DNA from: Eleginops maclovinus
Taxonomy: Eukaryota; Chordata; Actinopteri; Perciformes; Eleginopidae
Assembly (NCBI RefSeq): GCF_036324505.1
Contig: NC_086351.1
Coordinates: forward strand, 2,649,001-2,713,000
Length of the DNA: 64,000 nt
Direction of reading: 5' to 3'
Of this stretch, positions 45,345 to 59,500 are shown piece after piece (position 1 is the stretch's first letter; each line of letters starts with the position of its first letter). Made by a program: the position numbers and the translations under genes. The notes below the pieces were generated by a model that worked only from the letters and a program-made list of their open reading frames with translations, ran no database searches and was not told the origin of the DNA.

Positions 45345-46276
45345 GAGAAGAGTCAGTTTTCACTTTACCACCACGCCTGTAGCGCTTTCTAATCCTGCTT
45401 TTAAGTAGAAAACACACTGAATCCAGGGACAGTTTCACAGAGTTGACCAAGACGGGGGGGGGGGGGGTTCAGTCGTGAAGTTTGAAACACAAACACACTT
45501 TCTTTTCATCACCGGTGGTTTCTGGGAGCAGATCACTATGCACTCGTCTGTTTTCCTTCTGCCGCTCTTTGCTGCTTTTATTTCTCTGACTGGATGTTGT
45601 GCACTCCCAGATCTAGGCCCAAAAAGAAAAATCCCAGCATGCACTCCACTTTCTTTTGGGTGTGATGGTGTTCGGCTGATCGTTTAACTGGAATAATGGA
45701 TGTGTGGATGTCATGGGAGCTGGGTGGAGCGATCTTGAAAACACCTTGAACTCAATCAGTGGTCACACAAATCAGCACGTCTTAAAACGTTTATTTGTTC
45801 CTTTCTTCATCTGTAACGCTGTAAATATCTTAAATAACTTAGACTATTCCCAATGTCCTTCTGGTAAAAATTTCACAAACGAATCATTCATTATTGTAAA
45901 GAAAAATGAAATAAATCCAGTAGACAAGACAGCTGTTGTGGTATCAAAGCCTCTTCATTTAAAAATGACTAACAAGTTAACGTCACCAGTATTAGTACGA
46001 GCAGAGCTGGGGGCTAGCTGGTGGATCTGTATTTCTGCCACACCTGACTTTCCTCAAACAGTGGAAATAAAAGGATCTGATTTCTATTTGTTCAGGCAGC
46101 GGGCGGAGGATGCTTTAATATCTGCTTGATTCATGAGGTTGCGTCCATAGAAGTGTTCATTTTTCTGCTTTAACAACTGAAATGTTCAGAGGAGGAATTG
46201 CCAGACTTCTGATATGGTGACAGGATGAAAAGGTATGTGTTTAGCAGCAAAAACAAGCGCTGTTTACTAAAATAAA
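45345..46276 (+). other. ptpn23 3' UTR with candidate poly(A) signals
   Basis: AATAAA occurs at 45910, 46066 and 46271 on the coding strand. A 12-base G run lies at 45456. ORFs here are unrelated to any family I know. Confidence 0.5.
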
Positions 46277-46779
46277 TTGGACATTGATGGACAGATTACT
46301 GTTGGATGTGGATTGTTAGAAGTCCATGTGAGGAACAGAAACATTCAGGAGGCTAAGACTCAAGAAGCGTACACACCAACCCTTCCTCCATCCCATAAGG
46401 AAATACTTTCATACGCTGTCTGGTGGGGTATCAGAGAAGGCAGACGGACTGCCTTAAATATTCCATGTAAACTAGTTAAATAACTACTTATCACCATTTT
46501 AAATCACGTGTTAATATAACTGTCTTTTAACAGAATTAATTGGACCATTTTAGTTGTTTTTATACACCGGTTCACAAATTGTAAAGAAGGGAAAACATGA
46601 GACAATACATTTAAATATTCCAATGTTTTTATTGACAAATTGCAAGGTAACCTCGACAACCAGAAGAAAAAAACAACAACCTCCCTGCCTCAGTGCAGGC
46701 GGGTGGGATGGTGACCTGTCATCAAACAGTCAGCCAACGGGGCAGAAGATGATGATGTAAGATAAATACTTTATTAGCT
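46277..46779. other. Intergenic
   Basis: No recognised gene. A short retroelement-tail-like piece (AATACTTTATTAGCTCTAAA) lies near 46763. Confidence 0.4.
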
Positions 46780-47105
46780 CTAAACTGGGAAATGTTTTTG
46801 GGGCAGAAGCTGGTTTTTCAGTGTTTGTAACCTTGGTCTTAGTTCCCCTTGGCCCAACGTGAGAAGTACCTTTAGGAGGAACTGGACTGGGAGCGTCACA
46901 GACTCGGGGTAGTTGAGATGCAGTGCATATGAAAGACCAGCCAGAATGCACATAGCTTTTGGCAGGTCTTGAATGTTGTCCATCACAACTTGTCCCTCAG
47001 GGATGATCTGCAGCGGGGCTGGACTGCATGAGGGCACAGCACCTTCATCTCAACCAGGAGGATCCCAATGTCAACGCAGCGGAACGAGTCCTCATCAGAG
47101 TCCTG
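46780..47105 (-). pseudogene. SAMD3-like dispersed gene fragment
   Basis: The minus-strand frame from 47037 reads PLQIIPEGQVVMDNIQ, DLPKAMCILAGLSYALHLNY and LKNQLLPQK. This resembles the C-terminal end of a multi-copy fish family of SAM-domain-type (SAMD3-like) proteins, as I remember it. Just upstream, in another frame, is DEDSFRCVDIGILLVEMK, which also fits the family, so a frameshift separates them. There is no SAM domain and no intact start. It is probably a decayed copy. The family name is recall, not a search. Confidence 0.5.
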
Positions 47106-47117
47106 AAACGAAGCGCA

Positions 47118-47186
47118 ACACAAGAGCAAGAATTTCCCAATTTGGGATCTATAAAGGATCTATAAAGTATCTATCTATCTATCTAA
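47118..47186 (-). repeat. Retroelement tail fragment with (CTAT)n
   Basis: The reverse complement of the tail motif at 30862 (AATTTCCCAATTTGGGATC) followed by CTAT units at 47169-47186. Confidence 0.5.
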
Positions 47187-48978
47187 AGCCTCACAATGGA
47201 GTACAGGTACTTTTCAATGCATTGCTTTGGTCGGGCTTTACTCTTCACTGATTGGTTGCACACACTTTGAATTTACTGGTGTTGGTTACTCTCTGAGGTC
47301 AGAGTGCAGAGAAGATGTTGTTCAGGGAGAATGGGGTGCCATAGGATGTTGCATAACAACATCTGGAATACGTCAGGGGGCCCTCATGAACAGAAACATG
47401 TCAACTTTAGTGGGGCACACATTGTTGTTGATCACCTCCTCAGGGGACACACACTTTGGACACACACACATTTTCTCCTATAAACTGCATGCACAAAGAC
47501 AGTTCCAGAATTGGCTCTGGGAACCTGGTATTGCCCGTGTTAGTGTATGACACTATGCTGTTTGTAATAAACATTATTATACACAAGCTGGTGTCACAGG
47601 AGACTTCTTCATCTTCACAAACATCGCTACAAGAGATACCTCACTGGCTATGCAAAACAGAAGGTGAGGCTCATTGTGTCACACTTGGCTTTCCTTATAG
47701 GATGGTGTCCACACTTCCTGTTTGAAGATTGATGAGAGCAAAAGGGTGTACGGTGTGCATCAGCAGAGAGGGTCTCAGGGCATTGAATCAGTGATGCGAT
47801 GCGATGCTGTGGAGGATCTGGTTCACTTTCTGGGACTTCCTTCATAAGAAACAGAGGATGTTGGATGAATTACCTTCAGTGATTTGTTGGCGTTAAACCT
47901 TCAGCAGGTATCCAAAACTAAACAGCATTAAAAGTCCTGCAATTGAGAGCTTCCTTGTTACTTTATCAAAGAGACCAACACGTTTTTAAAGCTTACGTTT
48001 TATTATTTTTAAACAAACACCTGATTGTGGGTCAGCAACTTAAGCTAATGTTCTGCAAAAACTTTAAAAGTTTGATGAGCAAATTACACCAGGTTATCGT
48101 GTTGTGCATTTCGAATTACAAAAGGTGCTGTGGGCCTTTTAGTCACCTCGCTGACATAACTTATCTTAAGTATAATATTTGTGTATTCTTGGGATTTTCC
48201 CACTGAACTTTAAAACCAACCAATGCGACGCCACGAAGCTAAAATAATAGAATCAACTCGAGGTTTGTGTGCAGCATTTCAGTCAAACATAGATCTTTAT
48301 CAGGCACAGAACATTTTCAAAGCATCACATGATACAAACACATCTCAAAGCAATCACAGATTAAATATAAGTTTCCTTACTTTGAGGCAGAATGGTGTTA
48401 TGCATGTCATGTGAACCTAGTGGAAATGCTTTATGCCTCATGAATGTCTGCGATTAATCAAAATGTTTGCACCGTAACAGTAAATAGAAAAGTATGGTAG
48501 GAGCACACAAACAGTGTTCAAATTCTACTATTGCAGACTCACTTTGGTTGTGTGTACCTTGCAAAGTAATGTTATAATTGTCAAAGGAATGTTTTAATTG
48601 TAAATACATCAGATTTTAGGATAATTAATCAATGATCAGTAAACTCTAATCAAATCTATGATTCTTTTCTCTAAAAAGGCAGTGTAGAAAAATCAAAAAA
48701 TGTAAAAATATTAACCACACCGCTGCTAACTGATAATGAAAGCATCCGTGTAAATATTGTTACGTATTATTAGCTTATAGGGGCATTAAATAGCCATGTT
48801 TATAAAAAGAGACCGCAGGTGCTGCTGGATTATAATAACGGATATCTGTTCACATTTTCGCTTCAGGCGATTAGGTTCTAGGATGTGTCCTTATTAGTGG
48901 GGGAAATAAAAATCCAGGAACCAAGATTTTAAGTTTACAGTAAACAGTTATTTAAAAAAATCTCTAAAAAGGGCACGA
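47187..48978. other. Intergenic, AT-rich
   Basis: Nothing recognised between the SAMD3-like fragment and the scap 3' end. Confidence 0.5.
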
Positions 48979-49480
48979 TTTATTAAAAAATACGACAGCC
49001 TGTGCAGAAAAAAGTCAGTATTCTCGTCCAAAATTCAAGCAGATTGGAAAATGGAGGTAGGCTGATGAAGGTGTAGCACGCAGGGCCCCTCCCCCTCAGA
49101 ATCAGTAACCCAGGATCAGAGGCCCCCAGCCCCCAAACTCCAAAAACATCAGTGTTTCCAGTTCAATATTACAAATAACCATTTCATAACCAATGCCCCA
49201 ACCCCGCCCAACAGATCATCGCCATGTTACATTTACGTCGTCATCCCCACATTGTTATATCGTTGTTTCAGAGCCGGGATTAGCCATTCATAAACAAACT
49301 GTTATTCAAAACTGTATCGCTAATAAATAATAGATTTATACATATAAAAACAGCCCCCTACTGGAGGTTAACTTTATACAGTAATCATCAGTTCTCCCTC
49401 ACACACACACCGTCGCACACATGACCATTTTAATGTTTGTTCTCAGCAGTGTTTCGCCATAAAAAGGGGCCTTCATTCAG

Positions 49481-49518
<38 letters not shown>

Positions 49519-50035
49519 ATTACTGGGCAGCTGCTCCTGACAGGCCGTAGACCTGTACAGCTGCGAAAAGAGGCAGCAGGAATATTAAAAAATAAGGAGA
49601 CAGTTTTATCTTCCTCTCTGGGCGGGTGAGGACTCAGTACAGCCTCACCCGTATAAGCAGCATAGAGGGCAGAGCCACAAAATAAACACACGCGTAAAAA
49701 AAAAAAACAGAAGCACAAACTGGTGACCGGTGGATCCTCGTTAAACATCCAGCTGATCGTGAACGGACAGTCGTTAAATGTCAACGATTCATTATCGAGA
49801 GTCTGTGACGCTCCCTCCTCCGATAAAATGCAGCAGGTCGCACAATCAGTCCGTTTTCTTACATCCAGGCTCGTACTACAATAACGGAAAATAGAAACAG
49901 CCCTGTATGCAAATGGGAACTGTCCGACAAACGGTCTCTCCTTTGGGCGTCACAAACAAAACAAGAGAGCAAAAAAAGAGTCGGTGAAGGGGGAGAGTTT
50001 TGAGTTTCTGTTCCCGACCTTTTCTCCGTCTCCCC
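48979..50035 (-). other. Probable scap 3' UTR, candidate poly(A) signal at 48984-48979
   Basis: On the minus strand AATAAA lies at 48984-48979, about 1.05 kb beyond the scap stop. A CA run at 49490-49516 and an A run near 49697 lie inside. The true end is not certain. Confidence 0.35.
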
Positions 50036-53000
50036 TCAGTCGAGTTTCTCCAGCACCGAGGGCACGTACACCAGGCTGAGCTCGCTGCCGAAGTCGCAGA
50101 TGATGGCGGCGTTGTCGAGCACCAGCAGCTGCCGGACGCCCTGCCCGTCGCTGCTCTGGCCCAGGTACACCGTCTGCAGCAGGTCCCCGAAGTTCAGGTC
50201 CCAGAAGGAGACGCAGCCCTGGCCCCCCGTCACCAGCAGAGACTCGGAGATGACCCCTAGGCTGGCCCCGCAGCCCGCCTCCTGTGGACGAGAGAGGGGT
50301 AAGAAACCAGCGTTAGTATGCCCCTTTATTTCTGACGGCCCGCTCTATGGTGTCCTCTACAGCTGCTGTGTACCTGCTGTATGGAGTACAGTTTGATGCC
50401 GGTGCTCCGGTCCCAGATGCAGATGAGGTCGTCCAGTCCCGAGCTGATGACGCAGGAGGTGGTGCAGACCAACGAGGTGACGTCGCCCCGGTGACCGTAA
50501 ACATGGCTCACACGACTCCCCGTCAGGACGTCCCACAGGCAGATGGCTCCGTCCTGCCCGCCGCTCGCCAGCACCATCGTCTGAGGAGGCAGAAGCGTGT
50601 TATAGGACTTTCCATTTCTGACAAACTAAACAACGACTGGTTTCAGCATAACAACGTAAGACATTTTCGACATACTTTACTACGACTTTTCTGACCTTCC
50701 CTAACAAACTGTCACCGTAAAGTCTTTTCTCACGTCCACCAGAAACATTACTTGGCTAAATTGTAGATACAGTACTGGAGGACAGTGTAGGAGCCAAAAT
50801 GCTACTCAGCCTGAGTTCATTATTTGTGTTATTATTATTATTTGTTTATCACTTGTATTTGTATTTGTTGAGCACTTCAGTTTATTGTCACATGGGTGTG
50901 GTTTGTATACACATAGGTCCACCTGCTGTATGCCGGGGGTTTAATGACAGAGGGTGAGCTAGAGCCGTTTTGTTCTACTAAAGCAGGGACTCCCTAACCC
51001 CCAGGGGTGCGCGAGCTGAGACATGTAATGGTGGTCTGGTGTAAAAATATTACACAGTGTTGTTTTTTAAGTGGGATTTTTCCATAGGCTACAATAAGCA
51101 GTGGCTCAGTCAGTAGGGGCTTGGACTGGGAATCGTAGGGTCGCCGGTTCAAGGCCCCGAACAGACTTGAAATATGGAAAGTGGACTGCCCAGTTCACCT
51201 CCTAGGTCCTGCTGTGGTGCCCTTGAGCAAGGCACCGGACACCTCCAATCCCCCCTCCCCATTGCTCCCCGGGCGCTGCACGATAGCTGCCCACTGCTCC
51301 TAGTGCTAGGATGGGTTAAATGCAGAGGACCAATTTCACTGTGTGTGCTCTGCTGTGTGCATGTATGTGACTAATAAAGAGGGTTTCATCCTCCGATTCT
51401 TCTTCTACGAAACAGGAACAATAAACATTTGCCTTTGTAATCCCTTTTATTTTAAATCAAAAAACTATAATTTATTAGTTTTTGATAGAAAGGCAGCCGC
51501 TGTCTTCTTCTACGTTTCACTGTAGCCTACTTGCGCGCCAACTCGTTTCATTCATTCTTTCAAATATGACTAACTGGCTGAAATCAGGGAAACTGTCAAG
51601 TGGAACGTCTCATGACAAAGTTATTTATAAGGCGATAAAACAAAGCTTTGGGGGTGCGTCATACTGGTTGGGACGTAGAAGGGGGTGCGCCGCAAAAAAG
51701 GTCTGGGAACCGCTGTACACATAATCAAATCAAACAAAACTGTACGGACATTTTTATCAAACGCGTCACAGTACAAAGCTCGGCTCAGGCCTCTTGGCGA
51801 GCCAAATTCAACCGGGGATTTGGCCACCATACACAGCGTAAGAGAAAGGTGCTTTACCTGGTCTATGTAGATGGCTGTGATCCCTCCAGAGTGACCCTGC
51901 AGGGTGAAGAGGCAGCACGAGTCCTCCAGACGATAAATCTGATGAATAAACAACAGAGAGACTTTACTAAGATGACCTTTAACCGAGAACAGTTCAAACT
52001 GTTTGTCTAATGAGGTGTAGGCTTTTATGAACGTGTATATATTGGTGAGAAATGTACTGCGTATTTCATTTGTCACTAATACATTTTAGAGCTGTGATGT
52101 CATTTGTGGATCTGACGGTTACAAACATCACACAGACCCCTGGTATTATAAGCATGGTTTAAAAAGTGGATGTTGATTTTGCCATTGGAGAGATTTTCCC
52201 CATCAACTATTGAAGAGTTTGTCAGGGACTGGTGCTCAATAGCATTATACATTAAAGAGGAATAATGGGTGTAAAAATAAAGACAGGATACACTCTTTGA
52301 CTAACCTTTCTGCTTTTCATGGTTTTAAAGCCTGTCCTTGTTCTGCTGGTGTTCAGTATGTTTTGTCTTAAGTGTATTTCTTTGTATTGTACCGTTGAAA
52401 GTAAAAAATATTGACCCTAAAAAACATCAGCCAGACGCTGGGAATGAGTATTCAGTGTGTTACCCGGACGGTGTGGTCCTGGCTGCCGGTCACCACCCTG
52501 CCGGCCGCCGCTCGCAGCACCGTGATTGGCTTCTGGTGAGCGCACTGTACGGAGCGCGTCAGCTGACAGCTGATCACATCCTCGCTGCTGTAACAGGGGG
52601 AGGGGGGCATGCTGCCTCGCCCAGGAGCACCTGCAGGAGGAGGAGGAAGAGGAAGAAGAGGAGATATTATATAGTGTTCCATCATATCAGGACCTCCGTG
52701 GCCGTTTCTTCCTCCTCTTTTACCGTTACTATGTTATATCAATTGATTTTCTCCCAGTTAATTAATCGTGTAATCAACTTTCAGCTCTAAGTAACATGCA
52801 TGATCACACATTTGTAAAACATCTAACAAAGTTGTGTCCTGGTACATAAAATCAATATAAGAAACTGAATGCTATTTTCAGGAAAAAGAGGTTAAAGTTG
52901 TTACAGATTCTTAATCACTAATCAATCCTACGAAAGAATATATAGCCTCTACTGTTTTACAACGGCAGGGAAAGATCAAGAGTGATGTAGCCTCACCTCT

Positions 53001-53544
53001 GTACTGCAGCAGACCCAGAGGCTTGTTTATCTCAACAGTGAAGAAATCCAGAGATCCGTTCAGCCGAGCCGCTACGATTCTGAGGAGGGAGAACCAAAAG
53101 TCTCAGGATAAAGCGCAACGATGCTCCTCTACTAAACATCTATCATTGTACAGTAAATCGCTTCAATCCTCTGGCATGGTTAGTCGATTTGGACTGCATT
53201 TAGTTTTATATTTACTAAGATACAACGAGCTAGCATATACATCATATACTGTACATTTGGAATGTCATCCAGAGAGAAAAATCCACATTAATCCTGAGTC
53301 AAAGGGTTTGAAGTATCTAGCAATAGCAGCGTGCAAAAATATGGACTACAAGTCTTTGTTGAAAGGATGGGAAAAACTGAAAGTGTATTATTTCCCCCAG
53401 AAAGACACTAACAGTTATTTACCAAGTGCTAAAAAGTATTATTTTATCCGAGTAAATAAAGTACATGAGAGGCACATTCATGCTCGTCTTAAATAACACC
53501 TGAAAGAATAAAGAAAACAATAATCAGTCCCATCCCACAGGAAG

Positions 53545-53589
<45 letters not shown>

Positions 53590-56500
53590 ACCTGTTGTTG
53601 AGGAAGGCTAGAGCTGTGATTCCAGAGACTCCGTCTTCATTAACGCAGCGCAGCGACCCCTCCACTGCGTCCCATAACTGTAACGAGACATGACTTTAGA
53701 TCAATTCCACAGAGCATGTCTTCATTGGAACGGGCATTTAAAAGCATCATGAGAGGAGGCGGGGCTTCATCTTATCCTTCAGACTCAAAGGACAAACACA
53801 GTATTATATAACTCCATCTTCCACACCTCCAGTTTCCCGCTGCTCCTCCCCGCAGCGATCAGGTTCCCTCGGAGCTCCAGAGCCCAGACGGAGCTCTCCC
53901 AGTCCGCCGTCGCCCCCGCTGCGGAGCCTCTCTCTGGGGTCAGGGAGGCGGCTGCGTCCCCTAAGCTTGGTCTCCTCTGGAGCCCCGGGGCCCCTGAGGG
54001 CGGCGAGGACGAGGCTGAGGAAGGTGAGGGGTACGCTGAGGGGGAGGGGGGCTCGTGCTCCATGTAGGCGCGCTCCACCAGACCTCCGAAGTCAAAGCCG
54101 TCCCGGGGCGGGGTGAAGAGGTGGGAGGGGGGCTGGGAGGCAAAGTTGGTGTCGATGAGCGGCGTGAGGTCGGGCTGGTCGTTGAACAGAGTCGGACGGG
54201 CGGGGGCAGAGCGGCGCCTCAGCGGGAAGCCGTCCTCCTCCAAGAGCCCGTCACTGAGGGAGGTTTCAGAGCCCAGACACTCCAACTCGGAGGCTCCGCC
54301 CACGCCGTCCCAGCCGTCCCGCTGCTCCCAGCAGCCACTGCTGCTGCTGCTGCGCCTCAGCCTGGGGAGGAAACAGAGAGCAGCTCCATCAAAAGGCTGT
54401 TGCTTTTATTGTCATTTACCTGTTGTTATTATTAGGTGTAGCTCCAGTAGTTTGCTTTTACAATTATAAGGTGATATTTTTTTCCATATTTGTGACATTT
54501 GAACATTATTTAGTAGAAGGTTTTAAAAAAGCCCAATAGGTTTTCTGTGTTGCTGCACTGTTTATCATCCTTGGTATGATTGTGTATTTTAACAACAACT
54601 AAATAAACATCACTCCTGAGATCCATTAAGACGGATAATTTGCTCTCCATTTATTATATTAATGGGTATAAACTTGTTGCATATACACATCATCATCAGC
54701 CGGTAAGCAAGACTTCATTTCAGTACAGAAATCAATTCTAAAGCACGTTTGAGGTTATTGTAACACAGGATCACCACCAGAGAGCACTGACACGCTGGTT
54801 TTTGTAAATAAATATCAAAAGTCCTGCTCAGTAAACACTTTGATCACAGTTCTTAAAATAAAGAAATACATAAAGGACTGTTTTTCTATAAAACACACAA
54901 ACCATAAAGATGACATGAATTAAGCAAAAGGATTAAAGATGGTCAACAAGAGCAGAGTAAAGATTCAAATAAAAAGCACTGGACAGATTCAGCACAAACT
55001 GAGACATTAAAATGAGTATTGTGAGAAACCCTCACCCCTGGTGTGGGATGACGGTCAGACAGTCTCCAGTCTGAGCGTCCCAGACCCGGATCTGTCCCGC
55101 CAGGCAGCAGCTGGCCAGCAGCATCCCGTCACTGGCCAAACACTCGATGTCCTGCAGCACAGAGACACAGAGCGTCAAACCAACCCCAACATGGAGGAGC
55201 TTTTTTCAATCTGCGATGGAAAACGATTTTTGCCTCAAATTCATCTTAGGAAGTATTTCTTCACACCCCCTGTTGGGAGGCTTTTGTCTCCCTCCTGATG
55301 TCTACTACAAAACCCCATGCTAAGACAGCCTCATGGTCAAAATGCACTCTGGAACAATGTGTGAATTTGTTCCGTCTCTCTGTCTGAGTGCCTGCTCACC
55401 ATGCTGTGGCCCCTGAGCAGCAGCGGGGAGATCTCGCTGACGGGGGGCGAGTATCCGTAGTCGTCGCAGGGCAGGTCCCCTCGGCGCCGGCGCCCGTGAG
55501 AGACCCCGTTCTGGCCGTAGTTACGCGGGCAGAGGACCCGGTAGAGACAGAAGAGCAGCAGCACCAGCAGGACGCCCGCCGCCAGACCCAGAGCCGCAAC
55601 CCTGGGGAGGGGGAGGAGGAGGAGGAGGAGGATAAATATTTTGGATTCTCATCACTCTTGTGGTCCTGCAGCGTCTGAACCATTGTTAGTGTGCCATATG
55701 GACGACCACAGCCTTCTAGTGGTCGCATTTGAATACTTTTGCATTTAATTCCTGTTCCATTATTATATACATGCAGTAACATATACTACTCATTGTTTAG
55801 CCGTGGATGGATAATAATTGGCTATTACTAATGGGTGCTTTTCTCTATATTTAACATGTTAGCTACTTTACTATTGTTTGCCTTTTATATCTGCTACGTA
55901 AGTTTTGCTCTACAGCTGTACATTTCCCTGCTGTGGGACTTATAAAGGATTCTGAGAATACTTCAAATTACAATACAGTAGCCCGACATGCACATTGTTC
56001 TGAAATCTTTTCCACATTTTCAGCACATTTTGAATACCTTCAGGTCTGTAAATTAAAACATAATCCAGAGTATTCAAAGATCTACTAAGTGTCTTTATTT
56101 TTAAGATGAAGATGAAGATGAAGATTCAACTTTATTGTCATTGCACAGAGTACAAGTACTAGGACAACGAAATGCGGTCTCTGCATTTGACCCATCCTAG
56201 TGTTAGGAGCAGTGGGCTGCCATTATGTACCGCGCCCGGGGAGCAGTGTAGGTAACCAGTGTCTTGCTCAGGGACACCACGGTGGCACTTGGTCTTTCGG
56301 GGACTTGAACTGGTGACCTTCCAGTTCCCAGGCCAAGCCCCTATGGACTTCGCCACCACTTCGCCCTACTTCGCCACCACCGCCCTTGTTTAATAAATGC
56401 ATTTCAATTGCAGGTACATTCTTACACAACACAACTGAGAGCCGAGCCTCAAAAATATTCCTCTGGTAAAACCTGATAATGTGGTAGTGAGGTGTTTGAA

Positions 56501-59500
56501 ATGAACTCTAAGAATCCTGAAGCATTGAAATCTTTGTCAAACAGCTGATTTAAAGTATAGGATGAGGTTTTTTTAACGAGACTTCTGTTGTTTTACAACA
56601 TGTTTAACACATAGTATTACAGCTTCCTTCCTGTAGCTCTAAAATACATGTTAGTTCCTTTAAAATGTTCTCCGTGTCTCACTTGTTTTGTTGCCACTCA
56701 TCACTCCACTCAGTGTGATAACTACAGGTATGGTATCCACTAGGGCTGGGATCACCAGGGTCCCCACGATACTATGGCGATACAATAGTCTTGCAGTAAA
56801 CAGTAACATAAGAGAAACCAGCCGTAAAACTGAACAAATAACATGTTGTTGTATTTATGTCAGCTCAGGATCAGCAGTCTGAGTACTCTGCAGCAGACAC
56901 TGAGTTTATCCAGATTTACTGTAAATAATGTTCTATTTCTGAACAAACCTCCTGTGTGCGACTGTGTCTCTCAAAATTTGAATATGAATAGTTTATATTA
57001 TGAAATATCGATACTTGGCGTCCGTGTATCGATACAATATCCCCACGCAAAGTATCGGGACACCAAGCTGTACTGATTATTTCCCCCACCCCTAGTATCC
57101 ACCGGCATTCTCCCACAGTGACGAATCTGCCTCCTCTACACTCTGCTGTGGAATGTGCCATAACTGTGAGGATAAATCCAGAGACCTGCTCTGCCTGAAA
57201 TACCGGACCCTGAGTGTGAGAGTGGTTGTGTCATTTAACAAAAGACTTGAGGTTTGGCGGCTTTTTGCTTTTATGAGACAGATAGGTATTTATATTCTCT
57301 ACTACGCACTGTTACATGTTATTCATTTTCAAGGCCATTTAATAATTGATTTCTATTTTTTAAATGTATTTATTTATCTGTTGTCTTTCATTAAATGTCA
57401 TTTTGGGTTAAACTTGATTTTTTTAAACGTTGTTTTCAGGTTCATTTGGGAGGGGGTGTGTTAGTTGTGAAGGGATTTCTTTTTTTTAATGATTAGAAAT
57501 GCACTTCTTTGATTGTAATACTATCAATCAGTGCTTCAGTAAACATGTTAGCCAAGACAAGACGGAGGAAAGGTCCATAAACAGACTGAAATCGGGAGGT
57601 TTTAATGACATTTCAGCGTTTTAACCTCATTAAGAATATTTAATAAAAAGGGAGTTTTATCTTAATGGTTGAGCAACCAGGCAGCTATCTTAGCATAGCA
57701 TATTTTTGGAGGGCTTGCACTGTCCAATTACAATTTAACTGGATATTTTTGTGCCGAGTTACTCTCTCAGGTACAAGGCTGTCCCGGTGAACCAAATTCC
57801 TGAGCTGTGCAAATGAAACTGCACTTCCTTAGATAAATAACGATGTGAAAATGAGTCAGTCTGTACTTCTTTTGTTAGCTTTTCAAAGTCGGCATTAATC
57901 TTGATCTTGGGTCATGTCATCGAAAGAGCCTCCAGAAGACTTTGATCTGCGCTCGTCTGAACAAACGCAGCTCATTAAACCAACACTCAGGAGCTGCTTC
58001 CAGTCTGTGTCCCTTCTCTTTCCTGTCTACCTTCAACACAAAACGCATAGACACAGATTCATGGTTTGTTGTCTGTCAGAAACAAAGTTCTCTTATTTAA
58101 AAACAAACACACTTCAGAAGGCCATTCAGCTACAAATTCACAAAGCTAGACACATTTGAAAAGCAGGAAATAGTTTTGAAAGCAGGAAACAGACATGTTC
58201 TCAGTCTTGTGGTTATTAATAACCAGGTGTTTTGAGATGCTACTATTTATTTACACATTTACACTCATTGATTAAGAGCTTTGAAAAGATCACCCTACTA
58301 GTTTTCTGTCTTTAACTCTAAGTTGTTTGCTCTGTTTCTTGATACAGACCTCATGAACGCATCCCGAGAGAAATATCGTAAATTAAAAACGAGCACATGT
58401 ATAAATACTGATGCATGAGGAAGCAACAATGGATAGATGTACTCTGATGCAGACAGCAACCATGACGCACAGCTGGTAATAGTGCTGAGCAATATTTGGA
58501 TATCATATCAATACAGTGATATAAACCTAGTGTTTGATTAGAGTATTTCCTGGTTTAAAGGCAGCATTAAAGGAAACTCATTTTGCATGTTTTATTATTC
58601 CTCTTTTAGTAGCTCTTGTAGGTATTTTACAGAAAGACCAATAGTGAACCCTGCAATATATACACAATATCTATATAGGGGTATTTGGTTGGAAATATTG
58701 GGTAGTGCAGACAGAACACGCTCTGGATTTAACGCTTCAAATAGGCTGTATTCATTTAGTATTGGATGAGTGCGGTACATTTGTGTAAAAGAGCTGCCTG
58801 TGTGACACACTGCTCCATTGTTTGATTTTGTTGCGGCATGCAAAGATCTTATCAAGAGATAAATAAAAAACAATTCCCCAGAACCTGTGTTGCAACGTGC
58901 TCTGAATGCTTCTGTAACATCACGTTCACCTTGATCCCGCTGGTGTCCTCGGGGCCATCAAAACACGCCTTAAACGCTCTGAAGGTCACAACCTTGACCC
59001 AACCCCGGCTGATAGCCTTCGTATCAAGAGCTCGGCCTTCCACGGAGCGACAACACTCTGCCTCACACAACACGTGGAAACTAAACAACACACTCTGTCC
59101 TGTCAGTGAGGGAGGGAGGGGGAGTGTTGTCCTGGTAGCAAAGTGTTTAATTGGACCAAAGGTTTGACTCGGAGACAGTTTTCTTTTGGACTAAAAATTC
59201 CCCAAACTGTATGAGAGCCTGGATGCATCAGTGTGTCAAATGTCACTGTTTGCTATCTTCGCCGAAGCAAAGCTAGAGATGGGGAAACAGAACGAGGGAG
59301 GCTTGTTTTCCACACCTTCAGAAAGGTTCATGTCTTTCTCACTGAACCAGCATGGCTTTAAAACACCTGAGATCTGATTACAGATGAGATTGAACAGTAC
59401 AGGAAGTCTCTGTTTGGATGGGAGTGGTTGCAGAACCTGGGTTACTTTTGAGTTGTGCAAAAACCATGTGTTTATTTATGTAGCACCTTTATGGTTTTAG

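Noticed and set aside
45704..46129. 141-residue ORF after ptpn23
   Set aside because: Low-complexity frame in the probable 3' UTR without recognisable domains or splice support.
53023..53496. 157-residue plus-strand ORF in scap
   Set aside because: It overlaps a scap exon antisense, runs into intron, and shows no family pattern or splice context.
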